In this document: positions 31,189 through 40,566 of the stretch, in pieces
Layout: each line of letters opens with the position of its first letter
Position numbering within the stretch: position 1 is the first letter of the stretch
Source of the DNA: Hymenobacter arizonensis
Lineage (GTDB): Bacteria > Bacteroidota > Bacteroidia > Cytophagales > Hymenobacteraceae
DNA: 64,000 nt
Direction: 5' to 3'
Assembly (NCBI RefSeq): GCF_900115775.1
Contig: NZ_FOXS01000006.1
Coordinates: forward strand, 62,001-126,000
Made by a program: the position numbers and the translations under genes
The notes under the pieces: generated by a model
What the model was told of the DNA's origin: nothing
Databases searched by the model: none
What the model saw: only the letters and a program-made list of their open reading frames with translations

Positions 31189-33237
31189 CTAAGCCCGCGC
31201 CAACACCAGCGCGACCCGGCTGGGCACGTAGAGGCTCAGCTGGTGCTCAAACGTTTCGTAAACAAACGCCTCGTCGGTGCGGTCGAACCCGCCAAACAAC
31301 TGGTTGTCCGACGACAGCACCACGCGGTATTTGCCTTCTTCCGTCACCCAGAAGCGGTAGTCGGTAAGGCTCTTTTCGATGTGTAGGTTCACCACAAAGA
31401 CCAGCCCGCCGCGCTCGTACACCAGCACTTTGTTTTCCTCGTCGTGCTTGAGCAGCGTAGCGGGGCCCGCAGCCAGCACGTGCTGCGCGCCGGCCATGTG
31501 CACCATGGCTTTGTCGAAGTTGCCCATCTGATGGAATTTCAGGTCGGGGTTGTCGCCCAGGCTCCACTGGCGGCGGGCGAAATGATAGCTCCACCCGTTG
31601 CCTTCGCGCGGGAAATCGACCCACTCGGGGTGGCCAAACTCGTTGCCGATAAAGGTGAGGTAGGCCTCTCCGCCCGCCGATAGGGTGAGCAGCCGGATAA
31701 TCTTGTGCAGGGCCAGAGCGCGGGCGGCGGCGGGGTCTGGGTCGAGGGCCTGCATGTGGGCATAAATCCCCGCATCGAACAGCCAATGGGCCAGGGTTTT
31801 GTCACCCACCAGAGCCTGGTCGTGGCTTTCGGCGTAGGCCACGGTTTTCTCGCCGGCGCGGCGGTTGCTAAGGGTGTGCCAGAGGTCGCCGAGGGGCCAG
31901 AACTCGTCGGGCGTGTGCTTGAGGAGCTTAATCCAGAAATCGGGAATGCCCATGGCCAGGCGGTAGTCGAACCCCACGCCGCCCTCCGCAATGGGGCGGC
32001 ACAGGCCCGGCATGCCGCTCATGTCCTCGGCAATCAGCAGGCAGTTTTCCTTGAAACCGTGGGCCAGCGTGGTGGCCAGCTGCAGGTAGAGAATGGCATC
32101 CTCGTCGGTGCCGGCGCCGAAGTAGTTGTCGTAGCCCATGAAGGCTACGCCCTCGCCGTGGTGATGGTAGAGCATGCTGGTCACGCCATCGAAGCGGAAA
32201 CCGTCGAAGTGGTATTCTTCGAGCCAGTAGCGCAGGTTGCTGAGCAAGAAGCGCTGCACTTCGGGCCGGCCGTAGTCAAAGAGCTTGCTGTCCCAGCCGG
32301 GGTGGTTGCCGCGGTCGCCGCGGTGAAAGTAGAGGTTGCCCGAGCCGTCGAAATTGGCTAGGCCCTCGGCCTCGTTTTTCACGGCGTGCGAGTGCACAAT
32401 GTCGAGCAGCACCGCAATGCCCAGCCCATGGGCTGTGTTAATGAGGTACTTGAGGTCTTCGGGCGTGCCGAAGCGCGAGCTGGCTGCAAACAGGTTGGCC
32501 ACGTGGTAGCCAAACGAGCCGTAGTACGGATGCTCCATAATGGCCATGAGCTGCACCGTATTGTAGCCGCCGGCCGCGATGCGGGGCAGGATGTTATCGG
32601 CAAATTCGCGGTAGGTGCCCACCCGGCCTTCCTCGGTGGCCATGCCCACGTGGGCTTCGTAGATGAGCGGCTCGGGCACCGCCGCTTTAAGGTCGAAACC
32701 TTGGTCGGTCCAGGCAAAGGGGGTTTCGGGCGCCCACAGTTGGGCCGCAAAATCCTTGGTTGCTTCGTCCTGCACGGCGCGGCGCAGGGCGGGCGGCAGC
32801 CGGTCTTTGCCCCCGGCAGCCGTCACCACGTGCACTTTGTAGCGGCTGCCGTGCGTGAGGCGGTCGCTATACTCGGCATCGGGCAAAAACACCTCCCACA
32901 CCCCAAATTCCAGGCGCTTGAGCGGGTGGGCCTGACGGTCCCAGTTGTTGAAATCGCCGATGAGAAACAGCGCCTCGGCGCCGGGCGCCCACTCGCGGTA
33001 GGCGTAGCCCCCGCGGCTGGGGTCGTGGTTCAGGCCCAGCTGCTGGTGCAGGGTGGCGTACTGGGCCAGTGAGCCGTGATACTTTTCGATTTCGGCCAGC
33101 CTTGCCTGGAGCCGCGCCTGACGGCGGCGCAAAATCGGCTCGAACGGCGCCAGCCATTCGTCGTTTTCAACCAAGGCCAGGGGCGGTAGGTCCGGTTGCT
33201 TGGGAACGGTGGGCAGAAGCGGAGTTGAGTTGGCCAT
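31189..33237 (-). CDS. glgB: 1,4-alpha-glucan branching enzyme, GH13_8 type
   Basis: 682-residue branching enzyme of the eukaryote-like GH13_8 group, which makes alpha-1,6 branches in glycogen. N-terminal CBM48 (REWAPGAEALFLIGDFNNWD, about residues 75-140), then the barrel: EAHVGMATEEGRVGTYREFA, YYGSFGYHVANLFAASSRFG, LLDIVHSHAVKN, the nucleophile Asp in FRFDGVTSMLYHHHG (about 349), the acid Glu in IAEDMSGMPG (about 404) and AESHDQALVGDKT. The fold ends in an all-beta C-terminal domain. No signal peptide: cytoplasmic. The SHDQALVGDKT motif distinguishes this from amylases. It is the storage-side partner of the GH13 and GH31 enzymes nearby. Confidence 0.93.
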   Translation of the reverse strand: MANSTPLLPTVPKQPDLPPLALVENDEWLAPFEPILRRRQARLQARLAEIEKYHGSLAQYATLHQQLGLNHDPSRGGYAYREWAPGAEALFLIGDFNNWDRQAHPLKRLEFGVWEVFLPDAEYSDRLTHGSRYKVHVVTAAGGKDRLPPALRRAVQDEATKDFAAQLWAPETPFAWTDQGFDLKAAVPEPLIYEAHVGMATEEGRVGTYREFADNILPRIAAGGYNTVQLMAIMEHPYYGSFGYHVANLFAASSRFGTPEDLKYLINTAHGLGIAVLLDIVHSHAVKNEAEGLANFDGSGNLYFHRGDRGNHPGWDSKLFDYGRPEVQRFLLSNLRYWLEEYHFDGFRFDGVTSMLYHHHGEGVAFMGYDNYFGAGTDEDAILYLQLATTLAHGFKENCLLIAEDMSGMPGLCRPIAEGGVGFDYRLAMGIPDFWIKLLKHTPDEFWPLGDLWHTLSNRRAGEKTVAYAESHDQALVGDKTLAHWLFDAGIYAHMQALDPDPAAARALALHKIIRLLTLSAGGEAYLTFIGNEFGHPEWVDFPREGNGWSYHFARRQWSLGDNPDLKFHQMGNFDKAMVHMAGAQHVLAAGPATLLKHDEENKVLVYERGGLVFVVNLHIEKSLTDYRFWVTEEGKYRVVLSSDNQLFGGFDRTDEAFVYETFEHQLSLYVPSRVALVLARA

Positions 33238-33379
33238 GATGCGGAAGGTTTAGGCCAAAAGTAACGTTTCAGGGTTACCGGCCTAGCATTGGATGCTACT
33301 TCGCAACAAATTCCCTGGCGTTGGCCGCTATTTGGGGCCGACGGTAGTTATCGTATCGAAGCTGGTGTTTATTTGCTTA

Positions 33380-35134
33380 ATGAAGAATACCCGGTTTTGG
33401 ACCTTTCCGTTGGCGCTGCTGCTGGCTTGCTCAGCCGAGCGCCCCGTCACCTCCACCTCGCGCGCCTTCGAGGGGTCTCTGGCCTCCCCCACTCCTGCGG
33501 CCGCCGCGCCGCGCCTGGCCAACTACGCCATGGTGGTATCGGCCCACCCGGAGGCCTCCAACATCGGAACCCTGGTGCTACAGCGCGGTGGCAATGCCTA
33601 CGATGCGGCCGTGGCCGTGCAATTTGCCCTTGCCGTGGTGCTGCCAGTGGCCGGCAACATTGGCGGCGGTGGCTTCCTCCTCTACCGCGACCGCAACGGC
33701 TCGGCAGGCAGCCTCGATTTCCGCGAAACAGCCCCCGCCGCGGCCACCCGCGACATGTATCTCGACAAGCAGAGCAACGTGGTGGAGGGCCTGAGCACCG
33801 CCGGCGCGCTGGCCGTGGGCACGCCCGGCACCGTGGCCGGCATGGCCACCCTGCATAAGCAGCTGTGCAAGCTCTCGTGGCCCTCGCTGGTGCAGCCTGC
33901 TGTGGCACTGGCTGCCAAAGGCTTCCCCCTCACCCTGAAAGAAGCCGCCGGCCTCAACCGCACCCGGGCCGAATTCTTGAAACACAACCCCGGCAGCACA
34001 CCAGCCTACCTGCGCCCCGGTGGCGGCGACTGGCAGGCCGGCGACACCCTGCGCCTGCCCGACCTGGCCCGCACCCTGGCCCGCGTGCGCGACCAGGGCC
34101 GCGCTGGCTTCTACCGCGGCGAAACTGCCCGCCTGCTCCTGGCCGAAATGAAGCGTACAGGCGGCCTCGTGGCCCAAAAAGACCTCGACAGCTACCAGGC
34201 CAAATGGCGCGAGCCCCTGCGTGGCCGCTACCGCGACTACGACGTCATCACGATGCCGCCGCCCAGCAGCGGCGGCGTGGCCCTGCTGCAGATGCTGCAA
34301 ATGCTGGAGCCCATCGACCTGGCCCAGGCCGGCTACCACACGCCGCTGGCCGTGCACTACGTCACCGAAGCTGAGCGCCGGGTGTACGCCGACCGCGCCA
34401 CCTACCTCGGCGACCCCGATTTTGGCTACGTGCCCGTGCAAAAGCTGCTCGACTTGGACTACAACCGCCAGCGGGCCGCCACCATGCGCTCGCGGGGCCG
34501 CGCCACGCCCAGCAGCGAAGTCACGGCGGGCGCGGGTTTTCCCGGCTACGAAAGCAGCGAAACCACCCACTACAGCATTGTCGATGCCCTCGGCAATGCC
34601 GTGAGCTGCACCACCACCCTCAACGGGGCCTACGGCAGCAAAGTAGTGGTGCCCGGCGCAGGCTTCCTGCTCAACAACGAGATGGACGACTTCAGCTCCA
34701 AAGCAGGCACGCCTAACGCCTACGGGCTGGTGGGCGGCACGGCCAACGCTATTGCGCCCGGCAAGCGCATGCTTAGCAGCATGACGCCCACCATTCTCAC
34801 CCGCAACGGCAAGGTGGCCCTGGTAGTGGGCTCGCCGGGCGGCAGCACCATCATCACCAGCGTATTACAAACCATCTTGGCGGTGGTCGATTACGGCTTC
34901 AACGCTCAGCAGGCCGTAACGGCCCCGCGCCTGCACCACCAGTGGTTGCCCGACCAAATTGACGTAGAATCGGGCGCGCTACTGCCTGCGGCTCAGGACA
35001 CTCTGCGGGCCCGCGGCTACCGCCTCAACCCCCGCCTGCCCTGGGGCCGCCTCGACATCATTAGGGTGCGCCCCGACAACAAGTTAGAAGGCGGAGCCGA
35101 CCCTCGCGGCGATGATATGGCCGTTGGGTATTAG
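33380..35134 (+). CDS. ggt: Gamma-glutamyltransferase, lipoprotein form
   Basis: 584-residue gamma-glutamyltransferase that cleaves glutathione and other gamma-glutamyl compounds after self-processing. ATG 33380 gives a lipoprotein signal (MKNTRFWTFPLALLLACSAE). The large-subunit start is VSAHPEASNIGTLVLQRGGN and the conserved GNIGGGGFLLYRD is present. The autoprocessing/catalytic threonine lies in SSETTHYSIVD (T395/T396), followed by the small-subunit motifs NNEMDDF, SSMTPTIL and GSPGGSTIITSV. All key parts are in place. It diverges from the branching-enzyme gene and ends 156 bases from the convergent TonB receptor, with a hairpin between. Confidence 0.94.
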   Translation: MKNTRFWTFPLALLLACSAERPVTSTSRAFEGSLASPTPAAAAPRLANYAMVVSAHPEASNIGTLVLQRGGNAYDAAVAVQFALAVVLPVAGNIGGGGFLLYRDRNGSAGSLDFRETAPAAATRDMYLDKQSNVVEGLSTAGALAVGTPGTVAGMATLHKQLCKLSWPSLVQPAVALAAKGFPLTLKEAAGLNRTRAEFLKHNPGSTPAYLRPGGGDWQAGDTLRLPDLARTLARVRDQGRAGFYRGETARLLLAEMKRTGGLVAQKDLDSYQAKWREPLRGRYRDYDVITMPPPSSGGVALLQMLQMLEPIDLAQAGYHTPLAVHYVTEAERRVYADRATYLGDPDFGYVPVQKLLDLDYNRQRAATMRSRGRATPSSEVTAGAGFPGYESSETTHYSIVDALGNAVSCTTTLNGAYGSKVVVPGAGFLLNNEMDDFSSKAGTPNAYGLVGGTANAIAPGKRMLSSMTPTILTRNGKVALVVGSPGGSTIITSVLQTILAVVDYGFNAQQAVTAPRLHHQWLPDQIDVESGALLPAAQDTLRARGYRLNPRLPWGRLDIIRVRPDNKLEGGADPRGDDMAVGY

Positions 35135-35192
35135 TTGTTAGTTACTCGTTGTCAGTTGTTCGTTTTATACAGTAAGTTGTTTCGTGAGTCGT

Positions 35193-35227
35193 TGCCCGGT
35201 CCGACGCCCTAGGCGTCCGACCGGGCA
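35193..35227. terminator. Bidirectional hairpin terminator
   Basis: Stem TGCCCGGTC(C)GACGCC / GGCGTC(C)GACCGGGCA between two convergent genes. An imperfect inverted repeat of GTTGTCAGTTGTT-type sequence flanks it (35146-35163 against about 35262-35283). Confidence 0.7.
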
Positions 35228-35290
35228 GCGCCGGTTTCCAAAACACCTACTACAGAGCCTGACAACAAACAACCGACAACTGCCACCGTA

Positions 35291-37765
35291 CTAATTCGTG
35301 CGGCGGCGCTCGTCGTTGTTGCCGAAATCACGTTGCGCTGCCTTTAGCTGGCTGTTGCCGAAATCGTAGGTGAGCGACAAGCGAAAGAACCGGCTGCTGT
35401 TGTTTTCGCTGTACACCTGTTCGACGCCGTTGACGGTCGAGGTGTAGTCTTTCAAGTAGTTGGTGTTGAACACGTCGTTCAGGAGCATTGACACTTGCAC
35501 TCGGTCGTGGAATAAGCCCTGTTTGGCCGATAGGTTCAGGCCTGATAGGTAGCCCACGCTGTACAGGCCCTTGGTGAAGGGCGAGCTGTAGGAGTAATCT
35601 ACTTGCAGCTTGGTCGATTTGCGTAGGGTGAAGGTGTTGCTGGTTGAGGCGTGCAGTTGCAGGCTGTTGCGGGGCGTGGCCTGAATGTCCGTGACAAAGC
35701 GAGTTTTGGAACCCAGCACGTATAGCTGCGTTTGGGTCTGCCACCAGCGCGCGGGGGTGGCGGTGTAGCTTTCCCCCAGGCCGTAGGCATACTCGTTGAA
35801 GTAGTTTTTCCGGCTGATAACCAACGTATTCGTGGCCGGAAACGACGTGAATACGGGCCCAAACCCGGCGGCGGTCCGGCTCGCAAAGGCATTTGTCCGA
35901 AACGCTTGGTAGGCGTACGTCAGCTCCAGATTGTCGGTGAAGGAAGGCTGCAAAAACGGGTTGCCTTCCGAATAGCTGGTGCTGTTGAGGTAGGAACGGA
36001 ACGGGTTTAGAATGCCAAACCCGGGCCGGGCCACCCGACGACCATAATTGGCCTGCACGCTGTGGTTTGCATCGTGCTTGTACTGCGCGTAAGCAGTCGG
36101 AAACAGCTTTAGATACTCGTTGCTATTCAACTGGTTTAGGGTAGCTGAATACCCGCGGGTTTGGGTCCGTTCCAGCCGTACGCCGAGCTCTGCGCTTAGC
36201 TTCTCGGTAGTGTTTCGCACCCCGCTCACGTAGAGCGCCTGCGTGTTTTCACGGTACTCGAACGCGTTCGAGCGGCTAGGGTCTGGCACCGGGTTTTCCA
36301 CCCGCGTGTTGTAGTACTCGATGCTGCTTTTGCTGTCAATCGAGCTGAATTTTGCTCCGTACGACAAGCTGAGCCACTTCAAGGGGTGTTCTACGTCGGC
36401 TTTCGCGCTGAAATTATTGACCCGCTGGTGCGAGATGTTGCGAGCGGCCAGGTTGGTATTCAGGTAGTTGCCTAGAGGCAAAAAGGTTTCTGCCCCGAAA
36501 TCGTTGTCGATTTTCGAGTTGTAAGCGAAGTAGTCTGCATCAAATGAGACCTTGCGCTGCAGGGTGTCCAGCACCGACACTAAGTGCGCGTTGTAGGCGT
36601 GGGTATTTGTGCTGACCTGCCGGATTCCGCTGTTAACCAACAGTGAGTCAAGCACTTTTCTTGGACTAAAAATACTGATTACGGTATAGTCCCGGCTGGT
36701 CGGGGCCGCGTAGCTGCCGGCGTACTGCACGCCCACGGAGGTGCGCGGCGTGAGGTCGTAGTCGGCGGCCACCTGGCCTGACGCGTTGTCTTCGTGCTGT
36801 TTGCCGGCGTAGCGCAGCTCCCATGTCCCCTGCGGGTACCGGGTATCCAGCGTTTGCTGCACGTTGGTGTTGCCCCGCTTGCCCCCGGCGCTCAGGGCGA
36901 GGCGGAGCTTGTTCTTGTTGTATAATAAATTGTCTCTTAGCGCGTAAGCACCATACTTGTTTTGCTCGTAGGCTAGCGTGGCGGTATTTTTCCAGGCGTT
37001 GGTCAGGCCTTTTTTCAGGTTAATGTTGATGATGCCGTCGCCGCTGGCTTCGTATTTTGCCGGGGGGTTGGTCATCACTTCCACGTTCTTGATGCTGCTC
37101 GCGGGGATGGATTTTAAGTAGGCCACCAGCTCTTCGCCCGATAATTCCAGCAAGCGCCCGTCGACCATCACGCGCGCCGCGCCCTTGCCCAGCAGGCCGA
37201 TGGCGTTGTTGCGCACCAGCACCCCAGGCGCGGCCCCGATGGCGCCCACGGCATCGCCACCCGTAGCCGACACACTGTTTTCGACTTTGAAGACCACGCG
37301 GTCGGGTTGGTATTCAACCAGTTGCTTCTGCCCAAGCACCGTCACTTCCTGCAGGCCAGTGGCACTGGCCCGCAACACAATGGTGCCGAGCGAAGTGGCC
37401 TGCTCCAATTGGAGGTCCTGCTCCCAATCGGCAAAGCCCAAAAAGCTGATTTTAAGTTTATAAGCACCGTTGCCGGCGCTGAGCGCAAAGTTTCCGTCTT
37501 CTTTGGTCGTGGTGGCCGCTACCAGCTTGCCCTCGGGGCTGAACAGCACAACGTTGGCCCAGGCGATGGGCGCGGTGGCATCCATTACCTGGCCGCTCAC
37601 CGTGCTCTGGGCAGCCGCCCAAAGGGGCAGCAGCCAGCTCACCAGCAGCAAGGCGGAACGGCGGCCTTTGCTGGCTCCTAAAAAGCCCGGCAACGCGGCC
37701 ACGAGGCGGCGTAAAAAGGCGTTGTGAGTACTTGGCCCGAGGGAGATTGCAAGGAGGTTGGCCAT
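35291..37765 (-). CDS. TonB-dependent receptor, outer-membrane beta-barrel family
   Basis: About 824 residues. A signal peptide (ALLLVSWLLPLWAAAQS) follows an unusually long N-terminal lead; ATG 37765 is chosen, ATG 37831 is possible. Then a carboxypeptidase-regulatory-like domain (STVSGQVMDATAPIAWANVV, about 60-140), a plug domain (VEYQPDRVVFKVENSVSATG, about 155-290), and a 22-strand-type barrel of the OMP_b-brl_3 group ending in LSLTYDFGNSQLKAAQRDFG. Such proteins import or bind an unidentified substrate with TonB energy. It is followed downstream, on the same strand, by nothing; upstream lies an AraC-type regulator (gap about 270 bases), which may control it. Confidence 0.88.
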   Translation of the reverse strand: MANLLAISLGPSTHNAFLRRLVAALPGFLGASKGRRSALLLVSWLLPLWAAAQSTVSGQVMDATAPIAWANVVLFSPEGKLVAATTTKEDGNFALSAGNGAYKLKISFLGFADWEQDLQLEQATSLGTIVLRASATGLQEVTVLGQKQLVEYQPDRVVFKVENSVSATGGDAVGAIGAAPGVLVRNNAIGLLGKGAARVMVDGRLLELSGEELVAYLKSIPASSIKNVEVMTNPPAKYEASGDGIININLKKGLTNAWKNTATLAYEQNKYGAYALRDNLLYNKNKLRLALSAGGKRGNTNVQQTLDTRYPQGTWELRYAGKQHEDNASGQVAADYDLTPRTSVGVQYAGSYAAPTSRDYTVISIFSPRKVLDSLLVNSGIRQVSTNTHAYNAHLVSVLDTLQRKVSFDADYFAYNSKIDNDFGAETFLPLGNYLNTNLAARNISHQRVNNFSAKADVEHPLKWLSLSYGAKFSSIDSKSSIEYYNTRVENPVPDPSRSNAFEYRENTQALYVSGVRNTTEKLSAELGVRLERTQTRGYSATLNQLNSNEYLKLFPTAYAQYKHDANHSVQANYGRRVARPGFGILNPFRSYLNSTSYSEGNPFLQPSFTDNLELTYAYQAFRTNAFASRTAAGFGPVFTSFPATNTLVISRKNYFNEYAYGLGESYTATPARWWQTQTQLYVLGSKTRFVTDIQATPRNSLQLHASTSNTFTLRKSTKLQVDYSYSSPFTKGLYSVGYLSGLNLSAKQGLFHDRVQVSMLLNDVFNTNYLKDYTSTVNGVEQVYSENNSSRFFRLSLTYDFGNSQLKAAQRDFGNNDERRRTN

Positions 37766-38038
37766 GGCAGCAAGCAGCTGGGTTTCCTTGGCATCGGCGC
37801 CAAGTGCAGCAAAGGTGTTGGCCCGCCTCAAGCCCTGCGACTGACTAAAAAAGTCGAACCCTTTTTCCGGAGAAAAATGAGTTCGACTTCCTGCAATCGA
37901 CGTACGACTTTTTACAACTATCTTCTTATCAGTAATTTATAATAATCAATTCACCGTACTACACCAAAGCTGCGCAGCGGCCCGCAACGGTAGCCCATGA
38001 ACTAAATCTGGCCTTTGCGGCGGCTCGCTGGCGTGGAG

Positions 38039-39181
38039 TCAGGCGCTGCGGTACTGGGTTGGGGTGAGGCCGGTATGTTTCTTAAACGAAGTATTGAACG
38101 AGGATTTAGAGTTGAAACCAACGGCGTAGAGAATCTCGAGCACGGTCAGGTTTTTTCGGGAATCGTCCTTTAACAGACGCTTGGCCTTTTGGATGCGGTA
38201 CTCGTTCACAAAATCAAAAAAGTGCTGGCCCAAGTGGTGGTTAATCAGCAGCGACAGTTCCCGCACGGGCAGATTGAGGTGGTTGGCCAGGTCCTGTATG
38301 GTCAGCTCGGGGTCGAGGTAGGGCTCAGCTTGTGCCATGTGGGCTTGCAAGCGGCTGAGCTGCGCCTCAATTTTGGGGCTCGCTTGCGCTGGGGCTGCGG
38401 GGGCAGCGGGCGCTTTTTCGGCTTGGAGGTCTTCAACCGGCGCGATGGTAGAGTCGATGCTTCGGAAAAGCCCGGGGTTGTAGAGCGCTTTCAGTACGAA
38501 CCAAGACAGAATGCACGTGGCATTGATGCCGACCAGCAGCTCGAAACCGTTGAATAAATGGCTGTATGGCGTGAAGCCGAGGGCATTTTTCAGCACAACG
38601 ATGGCGTGCAACACGGTGAGAGTCACCGTTAGTTGAAACAGCCAGTCGTGGGTGATGATGGACGTATCGGCGTAGTTCTCCCGGTAGGCTCGCCGGTATT
38701 TTCTCAGGGTCAGAAAGACGGCCACGGTGTAGCTCACGAATTGCAAGTGCCCTAGCACCAGCATGAAAGTAGCTTCGGGCGTGGACCCGAAATGCGCCAG
38801 AAAACTGCTTTGAGCCGCCGCATCTGCCAGATAGAAGCGCGGCATCAGCACCAGGTTCACCAGCACAAACGGCGTAAGGTGCAGCAAGTGCCTGGCCCTG
38901 AGGCGAAAATCAGAATAGCAAAGCGCTAAGGCGTAGAGGTAGAAAACGGGGTTGATGATGGCCCCGGTGGTGGCTTTGAACACCAGCACCGTGGGATACC
39001 GGAGCAGGAACTGGTTGCTGAACCACGAGCTGATGTCAACGGCATTGAGCAGGATGAAGACGCCGAATAGCACGTTGGCCAGCCGGTTCCTGGTCCTGAC
39101 CGTCAGCAAAAACACTGCGAGCAGGCACGAAACGAACACAGCCACAAGGCTGACCATCCTGATTAAGCTTCTATCATCCAT
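38039..39181 (-). CDS. AraC family regulator with N-terminal membrane domain
   Basis: About 380 residues from ATG 39181 (ATG 39211 possible). The first 245 residues form about seven hydrophobic helices (SLVAVFVSCLLAVFLLTV, RLANVLFGVFILLNAVDIS, and on). A Pro/Ala-rich linker follows (APAAPAAPAQASPK), then an AraC DNA-binding domain with both helix-turn-helix units (LTIQDLANHLNLPVRELSLL and LTVLEILYAVGFNSKSSFNT, ending FKKHTGLTPTQYR). The membrane part presumably senses an envelope or extracellular signal. It lies just upstream of the TonB receptor gene in the same direction. The design is shared with the regulator at 55155-56393. Confidence 0.9.
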   Translation of the reverse strand: MDDRSLIRMVSLVAVFVSCLLAVFLLTVRTRNRLANVLFGVFILLNAVDISSWFSNQFLLRYPTVLVFKATTGAIINPVFYLYALALCYSDFRLRARHLLHLTPFVLVNLVLMPRFYLADAAAQSSFLAHFGSTPEATFMLVLGHLQFVSYTVAVFLTLRKYRRAYRENYADTSIITHDWLFQLTVTLTVLHAIVVLKNALGFTPYSHLFNGFELLVGINATCILSWFVLKALYNPGLFRSIDSTIAPVEDLQAEKAPAAPAAPAQASPKIEAQLSRLQAHMAQAEPYLDPELTIQDLANHLNLPVRELSLLINHHLGQHFFDFVNEYRIQKAKRLLKDDSRKNLTVLEILYAVGFNSKSSFNTSFKKHTGLTPTQYRSA

Positions 39182-39240
39182 GCTGGGAAGGGCCGGGTAG
39201 CGGACCGGCAAACTGGGCGCCGGTAACGAACATAACGGAG

Positions 39241-39294
39241 AAAGCCCCGGCGAGGAGACACTTGCGAGGCAAGTGCCACTCCGCGGGGGCTTTT
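39241..39294 (-). terminator. Hairpin terminator
   Basis: Nested stem: AAAGCCCC / GGGGCTTT outside and ACTTGC / GCAAGT inside, with small mismatches, 56 bases downstream of the stop at 39350. Confidence 0.65.
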
Positions 39295-39349
39295 AACGGG
39301 TAAGCGCAGTCGGCGGAGCGGCTAGCAAGTCGCGACCGCCGATACGGAA

Positions 39350-39745
39350 TTAATGCTTGGGAGCTTCAACCGAGTAGCTGGTGGCGCCAGCAGCGTTGGC
39401 AATCAGGCGCAGGTTGCCGGCGGCGGCGGTCAGCTTCTGGCTGATTTCGCGGGCTTTGTCGCCTTCGCCGCGGAAGTTGTGGATGGACAGGGCCGATTGG
39501 GCGGTCAGCTCGCCCAGGTTTTGGAAGGCCACGGCCATGCCAGCGGCGTTGTTGTTATCGATGTGGCCACGCAGGGCTTCCAGCTCGTGCACAATGGGGC
39601 GCATGGCGGGCTCATTGGTACCGCGCAGGCTCTGAATCCAATTGTCAATCTGGTTGTAGCCCGCGGCGGGGTCCATTTGGAAACCGTTGCCGATGGCCGC
39701 GAAGATGCTCTGGATGCTGGATTCAATCTGGGGAATGAGGCTCAT
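39350..39745 (-). CDS. Small helical protein, paralog A of three
   Basis: 131 residues from ATG 39745 (MSLIPQIESSIQSIFAAIGN). All-helical looking, no signal peptide, no cysteine. Its core, YNQIDNWIQSLRGTNE, then VHELEALRGHIDNNNAAGMA and AFQNLGELTAQSA, aligns with the two neighbouring genes (39994-40338 and 40567-40917). Shared pattern: W-[IM]-x-x-L-x-G, then E-[LM]-x-x-L-x-x-x-[IL], then L-x-x-L-G-[EQ]-x-T-x-x-[AS]-A and a C-terminal helix with A-A. I recognise no described family. Paralog A has an extra loop (HNFRGEGDKAREI). Separate terminators follow each gene, so the copies are expressed as single genes. Confidence 0.75.
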   Translation of the reverse strand: MSLIPQIESSIQSIFAAIGNGFQMDPAAGYNQIDNWIQSLRGTNEPAMRPIVHELEALRGHIDNNNAAGMAVAFQNLGELTAQSALSIHNFRGEGDKAREISQKLTAAAGNLRLIANAAGATSYSVEAPKH

Positions 39746-39920
39746 GGGAGGAATTGAGGAAGATGAAAAAATCGGCCCCAACACGCCGCTTCCCCACTTG
39801 GCAGGGGCGCTGAGCTAGGACTTGCGGCCACGAAGGTACGCAGCACAACAGGCAAAAAGCCAACTCCAGGGTGCAGTCGTTGGCGCAAGGCGCGGAGTAG
39901 TTGGGTGGAGATTAGAAATA

Positions 39921-39957
39921 GCAAAGGCGGCCAACCTTGAGGTCGGCCGCCTTTGCT
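39921..39957 (-). terminator. Rho-independent-type hairpin
   Basis: Stem GCAAAGGCGGCC / GGCCGCCTTTGC, 37 bases downstream of the stop of paralog B. Confidence 0.8.
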
Positions 39958-39993
39958 GTGAGCTTCAAAAAAGCTCTTTGAGTGTGGCAAGCC

Positions 39994-40338
39994 CTACCCT
40001 ACTACCGACGTGCTGGCGGCCAGCAGGGCTTCGCCCAAGCGGTTGAGCTTGCTGCTAAGCTCTTCGTCGACGTCGGTTTCGGTGGCGGCTTTGGTGGTGA
40101 GTTGGCCCAGCGTGCGGAGCGAATGGCTGATGTTGGCCACGTCGCCCTTGCTGATGTAGCCTTTTAGGCTGGTCATTTCCTCGAGCATGGCTCCCTGCGC
40201 GCCGGTCCCGGTGCCGTCAAGCAGTCGCATCCAGCTATCGAGCTGGCTGGCAGCGGGCAGAGCGGTTAGGTCGCCTTTTATGGCATCGATGGCAGCGTCG
40301 AGGGCGGGGCCTGAAGAGGCAGGATTGAATCTGGACAT
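39994..40338 (-). CDS. Small helical protein, paralog B of three
   Basis: 114 residues (MSRFNPASSGPALDAAIDAI). Core: SQLDSWMRLLDGTGTGAQGA, then MLEEMTSLKGYISKGDVANI, then HSLRTLGQLTTKAATETDVD and SSKLNRLGEALLAA. It aligns along its whole length with paralog C (40567-40917) and with the core of paralog A. Predicted as a soluble helical bundle without membrane or export signal. The regular Leu/Gly/Ala pattern suggests a packed four-helix unit. Function unknown. Confidence 0.75.
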   Translation of the reverse strand: MSRFNPASSGPALDAAIDAIKGDLTALPAASQLDSWMRLLDGTGTGAQGAMLEEMTSLKGYISKGDVANISHSLRTLGQLTTKAATETDVDEELSSKLNRLGEALLAASTSVVG

Positions 40339-40500
40339 GGGAAAAATGGATGGTGGAAGGACCCTTTGATTTACTGCCGCCCCCCGGGAAAGGTTGGGAA
40401 AGCAGAGCCAAATGCCAGAATGTATTGCCCATATTTAGTTGGGCGTGGCGCACCATTCATGCTCCCCCAGCCATCATCCTCACCGGATTTTGTGGGCTCT

Positions 40501-40557
40501 ACTTCAGCAAAAAAGGCTGCCGCTCCTATACCGGAGCGGCAGCCTTTTTTGCTGAAG
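40501..40557 (-). terminator. Very long perfect hairpin
   Basis: Left arm 40501-40525 region (ACTTCAGCAAAAAAGGCTGC and on) pairs exactly with the right arm ending GCAGCCTTTTTTGCTGAAGT around loop TATACC: a stem of about 25 base pairs. It lies 10 bases past the stop of paralog C. Confidence 0.88.
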
Positions 40558-40566
40558 TCGGTATGA

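Noticed and set aside
31189..33237. Branching-enzyme gene considered as an ordinary alpha-amylase
   Set aside because: The CBM48 start and the ESHDQALVGDKT motif are those of GH13_8 branching enzymes.
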